DNA of 64,000 bases from an uncultured Lachnospiraceae bacterium (GTDB taxonomy: Bacteria > Bacillota > Clostridia > Lachnospirales > Lachnospiraceae). The first letter of the stretch is position 1, and each line of letters starts with the position of its first letter. Below the pieces are notes generated by a model. That model was not told where the DNA came from. It saw only the letters and a program-made list of their open reading frames with translations, and did not search any database. The position numbers and the translations under genes were made by a program. Shown in pieces: positions 16,494 to 24,740 of this stretch. The stretch is taken from NCBI GenBank assembly GCA_946546945.1, contig CAMNOU010000006.1, positions 62,001 through 126,000 of the forward strand. The letters run 5' to 3'.

Positions 16494-17399
16494 ATGATCA
16501 TTGTATTATCCATACTGAAGATTGCCGGAATCCTGCTTTTGATTCTGGCGTGTGTTCTGGCTCTGATTCTGTTTATGCCGGTGGTCTACGAGGTGAACGC
16601 TGATCTGGACCGCAGACAGTTCCGGGCAGAGATCCACTGGCTGTTCAGGCTGCTTCGGTTTCATTTTTCATTTCAGAAAAAAGCAAAAGCGGTTCTTTCC
16701 GTTCTGTGGTTTTCTGTAGATTTTACGGATTCGCAGAGAAAACGGAAGCGGGAGCAGAAAAAAGCAAAGAAGAATGCCCGGAAATATGCAAAAAGAAAGA
16801 GAAAAGCACTCCGGAAACGGAGAAAAAACGGGGGCGGATCCGGGGAGCGTGCAGATCTGCAGGAATCTGCTGGTGCTGCAGTACAGTCAGACAGCGCAGT
16901 ACAGACGGACAGCACAGTACAGACGGACAGCGCAGTACAGTCGGACGGTACTGTATATACAGAACCGCACCGGGACAGGAAGACGGAAGAGGAAGAAAAA
17001 AGCCGGTCTGCCGGGAAAATATCTGCCGGGGCAAAAAAAGCGGCTGCGATGATTTCCCTTGCCCGTCAATACGATCTCGCCGGAAGCGCGGGGCCGCCAC
17101 TGCTGGCTTTTCTGAGACAGATACGTCCCAGGGTGTTAAAGGGACGCGTGCTGTACGGACTGGAAGACCCGGCAAATACGGGATATATTACCGGGGCGCT
17201 GGCAGCGATTCCTTTTTTATATGAGTTTGATCTGGTCCTCGTTCCGGATTTTGAGACAGATGAGAATGAGATCAGCGGAACAGTGTTTGTGAAGGGTCAT
17301 TTGCTTTTGATCCACGCCGTGGTCCTTGTGATCCGGCTGCTCAGACAGAAAAATATACGTGCTTTTATCGGCGCATGGAAGAAAGCAGGAGGTTTATAA
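16494..17399 (+). CDS. DUF2953 domain-containing membrane protein
   Basis: A 301-residue protein with one N-terminal membrane segment (residues ~5-25), a very basic linker (RKRKREQKKAKKNARKYAKR and onwards, ~residues 80-115), an imperfect six-residue repeat (AVQSDS/AVQTDS, ~residues 129-152), and a C-terminal DUF2953 region (TGYITGALAAIPFLYEFDLVLVPDFE). DUF2953 proteins stand directly upstream of gerW/ytfJ in many spore formers, as here, which points to a role in sporulation or germination; the biochemical function is unknown. Confidence 0.85.
   Translation: MIIVLSILKIAGILLLILACVLALILFMPVVYEVNADLDRRQFRAEIHWLFRLLRFHFSFQKKAKAVLSVLWFSVDFTDSQRKRKREQKKAKKNARKYAKRKRKALRKRRKNGGGSGERADLQESAGAAVQSDSAVQTDSTVQTDSAVQSDGTVYTEPHRDRKTEEEEKSRSAGKISAGAKKAAAMISLARQYDLAGSAGPPLLAFLRQIRPRVLKGRVLYGLEDPANTGYITGALAAIPFLYEFDLVLVPDFETDENEISGTVFVKGHLLLIHAVVLVIRLLRQKNIRAFIGAWKKAGGL
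16878..16949 (+). repeat. Four tandem 18-bp units within the DUF2953 gene
   Basis: Four consecutive units close to GCAGTACAGACGGACAGC, differing at one to several positions. They keep the reading frame and encode AVQSDS, AVQTDS, TVQTDS and AVQSDG in the linker. Repeat number could vary by slippage. Confidence 0.85.
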
Positions 17400-17403
17400 G
17401 AAT

Positions 17404-17847
17404 ATGGCGGAAAATAACAGTACATTTCAGATGACAGTAGATTCTCTGATGAAAGGAATGGACGGCTTTGTTTCCTCAAAGACTGTCGTAGGAGATGCCA
17501 TTCACATCGGCGACACGATCATTTTGCCGCTGGTGGACGTCTCATTCGGAATGGGCGCAGGAGCATTTATCGGTGAGAAGAAAAAGAACAGTGCCGGCGG
17601 TATCGGCGGGAAAATCTCCCCGAACGCGGTTCTTGTGATCCGGGACGGCGTGACAAGAATGGTCAGCGTCAAGAACCAGGACGGGATTTCGAAACTGCTG
17701 GACATGATTCCGGATTTTGTCGACCGGTTCATGCAAAAACAGGAAGATAAGAGAAATCCGGAAAGAGCAGCTGAGCGGGCTGCGGCAAAAGAGGAAGCGG
17801 CGAAAGACCTGAAGAACAAATTAAATATGGAGACGGAGGAAGCTTAA
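17404..17847 (+). CDS. GerW family sporulation protein (YtfJ-like)
   Basis: A 147-residue GerW/YtfJ family protein, linked in Bacillus to spore formation and germination. The conserved glycine-rich core is visible: IHIGDTIILPLVDVSFGMGAG, GGIGGKISPNAVLVI and KLLDMIPDFVDRFM. The C-terminal ~30 residues are an Ala/Glu/Lys-rich helix. The ATG at 17404 follows AGGAGG at 17387-17392. It lies four bases after the DUF2953 stop. Its presence is the clearest hint in the window that the organism forms spores. Confidence 0.88.
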   Translation: MAENNSTFQMTVDSLMKGMDGFVSSKTVVGDAIHIGDTIILPLVDVSFGMGAGAFIGEKKKNSAGGIGGKISPNAVLVIRDGVTRMVSVKNQDGISKLLDMIPDFVDRFMQKQEDKRNPERAAERAAAKEEAAKDLKNKLNMETEEA

Positions 17848-17925
17848 AAGAAAAGTCTTCCGAAGAAGCGGCGCGGGAATCGTTCCCTCTCTTTGTGCAT
17901 AGAATGTACGGAGGAGGGCGATTTT

Positions 17926-18081
17926 ATGCCGGATCGAAATCTGAGAGAATTGATTGGATTTATCATGTTCTGGGTCGGAACAGGGATTCTTCTGAATCAG
18001 CTGATGCCGGGCCGCCTGTTTGCATTTCTGACAGCGGCAGGGTTTTTACTGGGCGGGTATTCCATGTTCTCCCGCAGATAA
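17926..18081 (+). CDS. Small two-helix membrane protein
   Basis: A 51-residue protein with two hydrophobic segments (LIGFIMFWVGTGILLNQL and LFAFLTAAGFLLGGYSMF) and a short basic C-terminus (SRR). The ATG is preceded by a strong GGAGGAGGG site. Small proteins of this kind often follow gerW in Lachnospiraceae; no function is known. It is followed by a bidirectional terminator. Confidence 0.75.
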   Translation: MPDRNLRELIGFIMFWVGTGILLNQLMPGRLFAFLTAAGFLLGGYSMFSRR

Positions 18082-18123
18082 CAGCCTGACCTGCGCTGAA
18101 TCAGAAAACATTCGGCCTGAACG

Positions 18124-18155
18124 AAAAAAAAGAGTTCGCATGCGAACTCTTTTTA
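18124..18155. terminator. Bidirectional terminator between the small membrane protein and rpmB
   Basis: Perfect palindrome GAGTTCGC-AT-GCGAACTC flanked by A residues on the left and T residues on the right, so it can terminate transcription from both converging sides. Confidence 0.9.
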
Positions 18156-18170
18156 TTACGGGGGAACCCC

Positions 18171-18356
18171 TTATGCTCTTTCAACTTTATTGGATCTCAG
18201 ACAAGAAGTACAAACGTATAAAGACTTGGGAGTACCATTAACATTGCATTTTACTTTTTTAATGTTAGATTTCCACATTCTATTTGATCTTCTATGAGAA
18301 TGGCTCACGTTGCATCCAAAATGAGCACCTTTTCCACAAACACTACACTTTGCCAT
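18171..18356 (-). CDS. rpmB: 50S ribosomal protein L28
   Basis: A 61-residue L28 of the zinc-binding (C+) type, with CSVCGKG near the N-terminus and CTSC near the C-terminus. The conserved stretch SHSHRRSNRMWKSNIKKVKC is present. The start at 18356 follows an AGGAGGT site; a start six codons upstream would include the site. It is monocistronic, with its own promoter and a shared terminator. Confidence 0.97.
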   Translation of the reverse strand: MAKCSVCGKGAHFGCNVSHSHRRSNRMWKSNIKKVKCNVNGTPKSLYVCTSCLRSNKVERA

Positions 18357-18415
18357 GACTGCACCTCCTATCATTTACTAAGTTACAATATCATTTGTAG
18401 ACTCACAACAAAAGT

Positions 18416-18444
18416 ATTCTATCAGAATCAGCTTGTAATTGCAA
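18416..18444 (-). promoter_or_regulatory. Predicted sigma-A promoter of rpmB
   Basis: On the minus strand: -35 TTGCAA, 17-base spacer, -10 TAGAAT, about 60 bases before the rpmB start. Confidence 0.65.
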
Positions 18445-18568
18445 CAACTATTTAAAAAAAATCAGGAAAAATTGTGAATTCACTATTCCTTTTTGCAGGA
18501 AATATGGTTATAATATTAAAAGTATGTGAGAATATAAGAAATTAGCGTATAGAAGACGGAGGTTAATT

Positions 18569-18928
18569 ATGAGAGGACAGATAGAGAATTCTCTCGGGAC
18601 GATCCTGATCGATTCCGAGGTGGTTGCAACTTATGCAGGTTCTGTAGCAGTTGAATGCTTTGGTATTGTCGGTATGGCTGCGGTGAATATGAAAGATGGC
18701 CTTGTGAAGCTGCTGAAAAGAGACTACCTGCATCATGGAATCTCTGTTCTGATTGAAGACAATGACAAGATCACGCTGGATTTTCATGTGATTGTTTCCT
18801 ATGGTGTAAGTATTGCGACCGTTGCTGACAATCTGATGAGCACGGTAAAATACAAAGTCGAGGAATTCACCGGCATGAAGATAGAGAAGATCAATATCTT
18901 TGTTGAAGGTGTCAGAGTCATTGATTAA
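18569..18928 (+). CDS. Asp23/Gls24 family envelope stress response protein
   Basis: A 119-residue Asp23/Gls24 protein (YloU-like), with typical features GTILIDSEVVATYAGSVAVE, LDFHVIVSYGVSI and a C-terminal KINIFVEGV. Firmicute members are linked to the cell envelope and stress. The gene is directly followed by a FakA/YloV-like gene and, after that, recG, the same order as yloU-yloV-recG in Bacillus. A TATAAT at 18509-18514 may be its -10 box, but I found no convincing -35. Confidence 0.92.
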   Translation: MRGQIENSLGTILIDSEVVATYAGSVAVECFGIVGMAAVNMKDGLVKLLKRDYLHHGISVLIEDNDKITLDFHVIVSYGVSIATVADNLMSTVKYKVEEFTGMKIEKINIFVEGVRVID

Positions 18929-18941
18929 GGAGGAGAAAAGA

Positions 18942-20639
18942 GTGGATATACAGACTATCGATGCCGTGCTTCTTGCGAAGATGTTTCTCGGAGGCGCGAA
19001 AAATCTGGATGCGAAAAAAGAGTGGATTAATGAATTGAACGTCTTTCCCGTGCCGGACGGTGATACGGGTACGAATATGAGCATGACGATCCTCTCTGCG
19101 GCAAGAGAAGTGAGCGCGGTTCAGCCGCCGGTCATGAAGGATCTTGCCAAAGCGATCTCATCCGGATCTCTTCGCGGCGCGAGAGGAAATTCCGGGGTCA
19201 TCCTGTCACAGCTGTTCCGCGGATTTACCAAGGTGATCACGAATTATGACCAGCTGGACAAGCTGATTTTGTGTGAGGCCTTTCAGAAGGCGGTGGAGAC
19301 GGCTTACAAAGCAGTTATGAAGCCGAAAGAGGGCACGATCCTTACGGTTGCAAAGGGAGCTGCGGATAAGGCACTTGATCTTGCCTGCGATGATGAATAT
19401 TCGCTGAAGGATTATATCGCCGCTATCGTGGAGGAAGCGGAACGCGTCCTTGCTCTTACACCGGAGATGCTGCCGGTTCTGAAGCAGGCCGGCGTCGTAG
19501 ATTCCGGCGGACAGGGACTTCTCCAGGTGCTGAAGGGAGCACAGGATGTGTTCCTCGGCAAAGAGATCGATTATACACTGGAAGCAGTACAGCAGCCTTC
19601 CGGCATTGTAAAGATTTCAGCGGAAACGGAGGAGGAGATCCGTTTCGGTTATTGTACAGAGTTCATCATTGTGCTGAATCAGAGCCTTTCGGAAGAGGAG
19701 GAGCATGATTACAGAGTTTTCCTGAATTCTATGGGAGATTCCATCGTGCTGGTGGCAGATGATGAGATCGTAAAGACGCATGTACATACCAATGATCCGG
19801 GACTTGTCCTTCAGAAAGCATTGTCCTACGGTTCTCTGAGCCGTATCAAGATTGACAACATGCGTGAGGAGCATCAGGAGAAACTGATCAAGGATGCCGC
19901 CAAACTTGCGAAGGAGCAGGCAGAGGAAGAAGCAAGAAAAGAGCAGGAAAGAGCGGGGCAGGATGCAGGAATCGAACCGAAAGAGATGGGATTCATTGCC
20001 GTTTCAATCGGAGACGGGATCAATGAGGTCTTTAAGGGACTGGGCGTGGATTATCTGATCGAAGGCGGCCAGACCATGAATCCCAGTACGGAGGACATGC
20101 TGAATGCGATCGATAAAGTGAATGCGAAAACGATCTTTATCTTCCCGAATAATAAAAATATCATTCTCGCCGCAAACCAGGCGGCCTCTTTGTCCGAAGA
20201 CAAGGAGATTATCGTGATCCCCACCAAGACGGTGCCGCAGGGAATTACAGCCATGATCAATTATGTTCCGGAGGCAGGTGTTGAGAACAATAAGAACACC
20301 ATGCTGGAGCTGATCGACACGGTAAAGACCGGTCAGGTGACCTACGCGGTGCGGGATACCGTGATCGATGATAAGGAAATCAAAGAGGGCGACTATATGG
20401 GAATCGGCGACAGCAGTATCCTGTCTGTGGGAAAGGATATGGATGCGGTCGTCAAGGACATGACAGCCCGGCTCGTAGATGAAGAATCTTCCTTTATCTG
20501 CCTGTATTATGGCGAGGACATTGATCAGGAAACAGCAGAAACACTCGGCGGTTATTTCGAGGAACAGTATCCGGACTGCGAGATAGAGGTTCAGCATGGA
20601 GGACAGCCGATTTACTATTACATCATATCGGTAGAGTAG
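18942..20639 (+). CDS. DAK2 domain protein, fatty acid kinase FakA-like (YloV family)
   Basis: A 565-residue protein with an N-terminal DAK2 nucleotide-binding domain and a C-terminal DAK1-like/DegV-interacting region. Conserved motifs are VFPVPDGDTGTNMSMT and SLRGARGNSGVILSQLFRG, the Asp and Gly residues of which bind Mg-ATP, and KTHVHTNDPG. In FakAB systems FakA phosphorylates fatty acids held by DegV-like FakB; no fakB is visible here. The start is GTG at 18942, six bases after AAGGAGGAG. An Ala/Glu/Lys-rich linker lies near residues 325-345. Confidence 0.92.
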   Translation: MDIQTIDAVLLAKMFLGGAKNLDAKKEWINELNVFPVPDGDTGTNMSMTILSAAREVSAVQPPVMKDLAKAISSGSLRGARGNSGVILSQLFRGFTKVITNYDQLDKLILCEAFQKAVETAYKAVMKPKEGTILTVAKGAADKALDLACDDEYSLKDYIAAIVEEAERVLALTPEMLPVLKQAGVVDSGGQGLLQVLKGAQDVFLGKEIDYTLEAVQQPSGIVKISAETEEEIRFGYCTEFIIVLNQSLSEEEEHDYRVFLNSMGDSIVLVADDEIVKTHVHTNDPGLVLQKALSYGSLSRIKIDNMREEHQEKLIKDAAKLAKEQAEEEARKEQERAGQDAGIEPKEMGFIAVSIGDGINEVFKGLGVDYLIEGGQTMNPSTEDMLNAIDKVNAKTIFIFPNNKNIILAANQAASLSEDKEIIVIPTKTVPQGITAMINYVPEAGVENNKNTMLELIDTVKTGQVTYAVRDTVIDDKEIKEGDYMGIGDSSILSVGKDMDAVVKDMTARLVDEESSFICLYYGEDIDQETAETLGGYFEEQYPDCEIEVQHGGQPIYYYIISVE

Positions 20640-20691
20640 GGAGTGCCCTGTCTGCACAGACAGACGGCTGCCGGTGATTTTGGAGAGAAAG

Positions 20692-22749
20692 ATGAATCTG
20701 GATTCCCCGATTAAATCAATCAAAGGAATCGGTCCGAAAACAGAACAGTTATTTGCCGCTGCAGGAGTATACACCGTAGGTGATATACTCCTGTATTTTC
20801 CAAGAGACTATGAACGGTATCCGGAGATCTGCGGCGTTGACGGAATCGTGGAGGACCGGAAAAACGCTATTTTTGTTCGGACGCAGAGAGCCCCTTCCCT
20901 GAATGCGCGCTCACGGATGCAGACAGCTGTTCTGGATGTGGCCGGGGAAGAGAAGAAGATGAGGATTCTTTGGTTCAGAAGTCCGTATATACGATCCGTT
21001 GTTAAACCACAGGAAAGCTATGTCTTTGTCGGAAAGGTGACCAGAAAGCAGGATATTTATTATATGGAGCAGCCGGAAGTCATGTCTTTGGAGAAATACC
21101 GGGAGATTCAGAAGACCCTTCAGCCTGTCTACCCGCTGACGAAGGGGCTGACGAATAACCTGGTCAGGAAAACCGTGATGACGGCGATCCGGGAGCAGGA
21201 TCTGGAAATGGAGTATCTGCCGGAGGATGTCCGCGCGCGCAATCATCTGAGCGAATACAATTTTGCGCTGGCAAATATTCATATGCCTGCGGATGAGCAA
21301 AGCTGTATTGCCGCCCGGAACCGCTTCGTATTTGATGAATTCTTCTTCTTTATACTGGCGATGCAGATGACAAAGGATTCCTCCGCAGTCCTGCCCAACC
21401 GCTGGAGGTTGGGGTCCATGGACTTTGTGCATTCGCTGACGGAAAAGCTTCCCTACCGGCTGACGGATGCGCAGGAGAGGACGCTGAAACAGGTGCTTGA
21501 GGATCTGCGGAGCGATACGCTGATGCAGCGCCTGATTCAGGGGGATGTCGGCTCCGGCAAGACGATCATCGCCTTTCTGGCGATGCTTGACTGCGCAAGC
21601 AGCGGATATCAGTCTGCCATGATGGCGCCGACGGATGTGCTGGCCAGACAGCATTACCAGAAGATGAAAAAACTCTGTGAGGATTTTGACCTGCATTTTC
21701 CTGTTGTGCTCCTTACCGGGTCGCTTGGCGCGAGAGAAAGGCGTGAGGCCTATGAACGGATCGCCCGGGAACCGGCGGCCCTGATCATCGGTACCCATGC
21801 CCTGATCCAGGAAAAAGTAAATTACCGGGATCTTGCGCTTGTGATCACAGACGAGCAGCACCGGTTCGGGGTCAAACAAAGAGAATCCTTCTTTTTTAAG
21901 GGCGGTCAGCCGCATATTATGGTCATGAGTGCCACACCGATCCCCAGAACACTGGCAATTATCCTATATGGCGATCTGGATATTTCCGTGATCGATGAGG
22001 TCCCCGCACAGAGAAAAGCGATCAAAAACTGTGTGGTAGATACGTCCAGCCGACAGGCGGCTTACCGCTTTATGGAAAAACAGATCCGGCAGGGACATCA
22101 GGTCTATATCATCTGTCCGCTTGTGGAAGCCTCCGAACACGCGGAGGGAGAGAATGTCCTGGAATATTCGGAACGGCTGCGGGAAATATTCCCGGCGGAC
22201 ATCGTGATCGGCTGTCTTCACGGGAAGATGAAACCGGAAGAGAAAAACCGTGTCATGGAGGATTTCCTGGACAACCGGATCCAGATCCTGGTCTCAACGA
22301 CCGTGGTCGAGGTGGGCGTGGATGTGCCGAACGCGACCGCGATCATGATTGAGAACGCGGAACGCTACGGTCTTGCGCAGCTTCATCAGCTGCGCGGACG
22401 TGTGGGGCGCTCGGATCACCAGTCTTACTGTATTCTCATGCAGGGGAAGGAACAGAAGACAAAGAACAGGCGGCTGGAAATCCTGAACAGTTCCAATGAC
22501 GGCTTTTATATTGCGGGCGAGGATCTGAAGCTTCGCGGCCCCGGAGACTTTTTCGGCATCCGGCAGAGCGGAGATTTCCAGTTCCGCCTGGCCGATATTT
22601 ATCAGGATGCGGATCTTTTAAGCCGCGCATCGTATGAAGTCTCTGTACTGATGAAAGAAGATCCGAAGCTTGCCGGCAAAGAACATCAGGCACTGAAAAA
22701 CAGGCTGAAAAGTCTTTCCGGAAGCGGATATTCTCTTCTAAATCTGTAA
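20692..22749 (+). CDS. recG: ATP-dependent DNA helicase RecG
   Basis: A 685-residue RecG, which reverses stalled replication forks and processes branched DNA. An N-terminal wedge/OB domain (KSIKGIGPKTEQLFAAAGV) precedes the superfamily 2 motor with Walker A GDVGSGKT, DEQH in ITDEQHRFGVKQR, motif III MSATPIPRTLA and motif VI QLRGRVGRSDHQSYC. The ATG at 20692 follows TGGAGAG by six bases. It is the third gene of the gls24-fakA-recG unit. Confidence 0.97.
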   Translation: MNLDSPIKSIKGIGPKTEQLFAAAGVYTVGDILLYFPRDYERYPEICGVDGIVEDRKNAIFVRTQRAPSLNARSRMQTAVLDVAGEEKKMRILWFRSPYIRSVVKPQESYVFVGKVTRKQDIYYMEQPEVMSLEKYREIQKTLQPVYPLTKGLTNNLVRKTVMTAIREQDLEMEYLPEDVRARNHLSEYNFALANIHMPADEQSCIAARNRFVFDEFFFFILAMQMTKDSSAVLPNRWRLGSMDFVHSLTEKLPYRLTDAQERTLKQVLEDLRSDTLMQRLIQGDVGSGKTIIAFLAMLDCASSGYQSAMMAPTDVLARQHYQKMKKLCEDFDLHFPVVLLTGSLGARERREAYERIAREPAALIIGTHALIQEKVNYRDLALVITDEQHRFGVKQRESFFFKGGQPHIMVMSATPIPRTLAIILYGDLDISVIDEVPAQRKAIKNCVVDTSSRQAAYRFMEKQIRQGHQVYIICPLVEASEHAEGENVLEYSERLREIFPADIVIGCLHGKMKPEEKNRVMEDFLDNRIQILVSTTVVEVGVDVPNATAIMIENAERYGLAQLHQLRGRVGRSDHQSYCILMQGKEQKTKNRRLEILNSSNDGFYIAGEDLKLRGPGDFFGIRQSGDFQFRLADIYQDADLLSRASYEVSVLMKEDPKLAGKEHQALKNRLKSLSGSGYSLLNL

Positions 22750-22757
22750 AAAGCCGG

Positions 22758-22786
22758 TTGGCAGCAGGTAAAAATGGGAGTATAAT
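22758..22786 (+). promoter_or_regulatory. Predicted sigma-A promoter of pncB
   Basis: -35 TTGGCA, 17-base spacer, perfect -10 TATAAT, about 90 bases before the pncB start. Confidence 0.75.
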
Positions 22787-22876
22787 GGGGAACAGGCAGG
22801 CTTAAACAACAGCCGGAACAGGCTGAACACCAGTAAAAAACAGGAGGAAACGCCGCATCGCCGGCGAAAAAAAATT

Positions 22877-24340
22877 ATGAGATCATCAAATCTGACACTG
22901 TTAACGGATCTGTATGAACTGACAATGATGCAGGGCTACTATAAGTCCGGCAATAAGGAAAAAGTGGTGTTTGATGCATTCTACCGCGAGAATCCGTGCG
23001 GAGGCGGCTATGCCATTTCCTGTGGACTGGATCAGGTGATTGAGTATATCAAAAACCTGCAGTTTTCCACTGACGACATTCGCTATCTGCGCAGTCTGAA
23101 TATGTTTGACGAGGATTTTCTGGAATACTTAAGCACGTTCCGGTTTTCGGGCAGCGTTTACGCGATCCCCGAAGGTACTGTTATTTTCCCGAGAGAGCCG
23201 ATCGTAAAGGTCATTGCCCCGATCATGGAGGCGCAGCTGGTAGAGACGGCTATTTTAAATATTATTAATCATCAGAGCCTGATCGCTACGAAAGCATCCC
23301 GTGTCTGCTATGCGGCACAGAATGACGGCGTGATGGAATTCGGGCTTCGCCGCGCACAGGGACCGGACGCCGGGATCCTGGGAGCCCGTGCCAGTGTGAT
23401 CGGCGGCTGCAGCGGTACATCCAATGTTCTGGCAGGTCAGGTTTTCAATGTTCCGGTGAAAGGAACACATGCCCACAGCTGGATCATGAGCTTCCCGGAT
23501 GAATATACCGCATTTAAGACATATGCAGAGCTTTATCCGGAAGCCTGCATTCTTCTGATCGATACCTATGATACATTAAAGTCCGGACTGCCGAACGCAA
23601 TCCGGGTGTTCAAAGAGATGCGTGAGTCCGGCAGGGAGTTTAAGAATTTCGGGATCCGCATGGACAGCGGCGACCTCGCTTATCTTTCCAAGAAAGTGCG
23701 CAAGATGCTGGATGAGGCGGGATTCCCGGAAGCAATTATCTCTGCATCGAACGACCTGGACGAATATCTGATCGAAACTTTGAAGTCACAGGGAGCGAAG
23801 ATCACCTCCTGGGGCGTCGGGACCAGCATGATCACGTCCAGAGACTGCCCGGCCTTCGGCGGTGTTTATAAGCTGGCAGCGATTCAGAATGAAGAAGGAA
23901 AATTTGTTCCCAAGATCAAACTTTCGGAAAACACCGAAAAGGTGACAAACCCCGGAAACAAAGAGGTCTACCGGATCTATGACAAAGCTACCGGAAAGAT
24001 CCGCGCGGATCTGATCTGCCTGGAAGAGGAAAGTTTTGATCCGGAGGAAGATATGGTCCTGTTTGATCCGAATGAGACCTGGAAACGGACACGGATTTAC
24101 GGCGGCACTTATACGATGAGAAAACTGCTCGAGCAGGTTTTCGATGAAGGCAAGTGTGTCTATACCTCACCGAATGTCATGGATATCCGCGATATCTGCC
24201 GGAAAGAGAAGGAGACTCTCTGGGAGGAAAACAAGCGTTTTGTCAATCCGGCAAAGGTCTATGTGGATCTTTCGGACCAGCTGTATGCGCTGAAGCAGAA
24301 GGTGTTCAATGAACTCAGCTCAGTAAAATACAATGGATAA
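22877..24340 (+). CDS. pncB: Nicotinate phosphoribosyltransferase
   Basis: A 487-residue NAPRTase of the Firmicute type, which converts nicotinate and PRPP to nicotinate mononucleotide for NAD salvage. Landmarks include LTDLYELTMMQGYY at the N-terminus, the catalytic-histidine region GTHAHSWIMSFPDE and the substrate-binding region GIRMDSGDLAYLSKKVRKML. The opening MRSSNLTLLTDLYELT is as expected. It has its own promoter and is followed by the ileS promoter and leader, so it is probably monocistronic. Confidence 0.96.
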   Translation: MRSSNLTLLTDLYELTMMQGYYKSGNKEKVVFDAFYRENPCGGGYAISCGLDQVIEYIKNLQFSTDDIRYLRSLNMFDEDFLEYLSTFRFSGSVYAIPEGTVIFPREPIVKVIAPIMEAQLVETAILNIINHQSLIATKASRVCYAAQNDGVMEFGLRRAQGPDAGILGARASVIGGCSGTSNVLAGQVFNVPVKGTHAHSWIMSFPDEYTAFKTYAELYPEACILLIDTYDTLKSGLPNAIRVFKEMRESGREFKNFGIRMDSGDLAYLSKKVRKMLDEAGFPEAIISASNDLDEYLIETLKSQGAKITSWGVGTSMITSRDCPAFGGVYKLAAIQNEEGKFVPKIKLSENTEKVTNPGNKEVYRIYDKATGKIRADLICLEEESFDPEEDMVLFDPNETWKRTRIYGGTYTMRKLLEQVFDEGKCVYTSPNVMDIRDICRKEKETLWEENKRFVNPAKVYVDLSDQLYALKQKVFNELSSVKYNG

Positions 24341-24367
24341 AACATGGATTTTTTTTCATAAATATTG

Positions 24368-24396
24368 TTGACAATGAAAGAAAATCTCATTATAAT
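24368..24396 (+). promoter_or_regulatory. Sigma-A promoter of ileS (consensus)
   Basis: A perfect consensus: -35 TTGACA, 17-base spacer, -10 TATAAT. It precedes the T-box leader. Confidence 0.92.
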
Positions 24397-24419
24397 GCAA
24401 TTGTTTATTTAAAAATATT

Positions 24420-24720
24420 AAAGAGACTGCATCGTGGTCGATGAAGCGGTCCCTGAATATTGTAAGAGACGCAGACGAAGACAGTACACTTAAAGCAGAA
24501 CGTGACAGCGAGCCGGGATGGTGGAAGCCGGTATCAGTATGCTGAGTGGAAGATCACTTCCGAGTTTCGGTCCTGAACACGGCATTATCCGGAGTAAGGA
24601 TCGACGGATTTCCACCGTTACAGGGAAAATGTATCGGACCTGTCAGGGGTCCCGTACGTCGAACAGGTGGTTAATGAAAGTATAAGGCTCTCATCCTTTT
24701 CGGATGAGAGCTTTTGTTTT
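24420..24720 (+). promoter_or_regulatory. T-box leader controlling ileS (isoleucine tRNA sensing)
   Basis: Stem I is recognised by the AG-bulge and distal-loop region AGCGAGCCGGGATGGTGGA and the segment GGAAGATCACTTCCGAG, in which ATC at 24553-24555 is the likely isoleucine specifier. The later segment GACGGATTTCCACCGTTA is typical of the T-box stem III region. The T-box element is only partly conserved: GGTGGT at 24666-24671, giving the UGGU that pairs with the tRNA acceptor end, but not the usual ACCGCG that follows. A terminator (24687-24711, stem GCTCTCATCC/GGATGAGAGC) with TTTTGTTTT follows. Uncharged tRNA-Ile should favour read-through. Confidence 0.85.
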
Positions 24721-24740
24721 ACGATAGAAAGGAGATTGTT

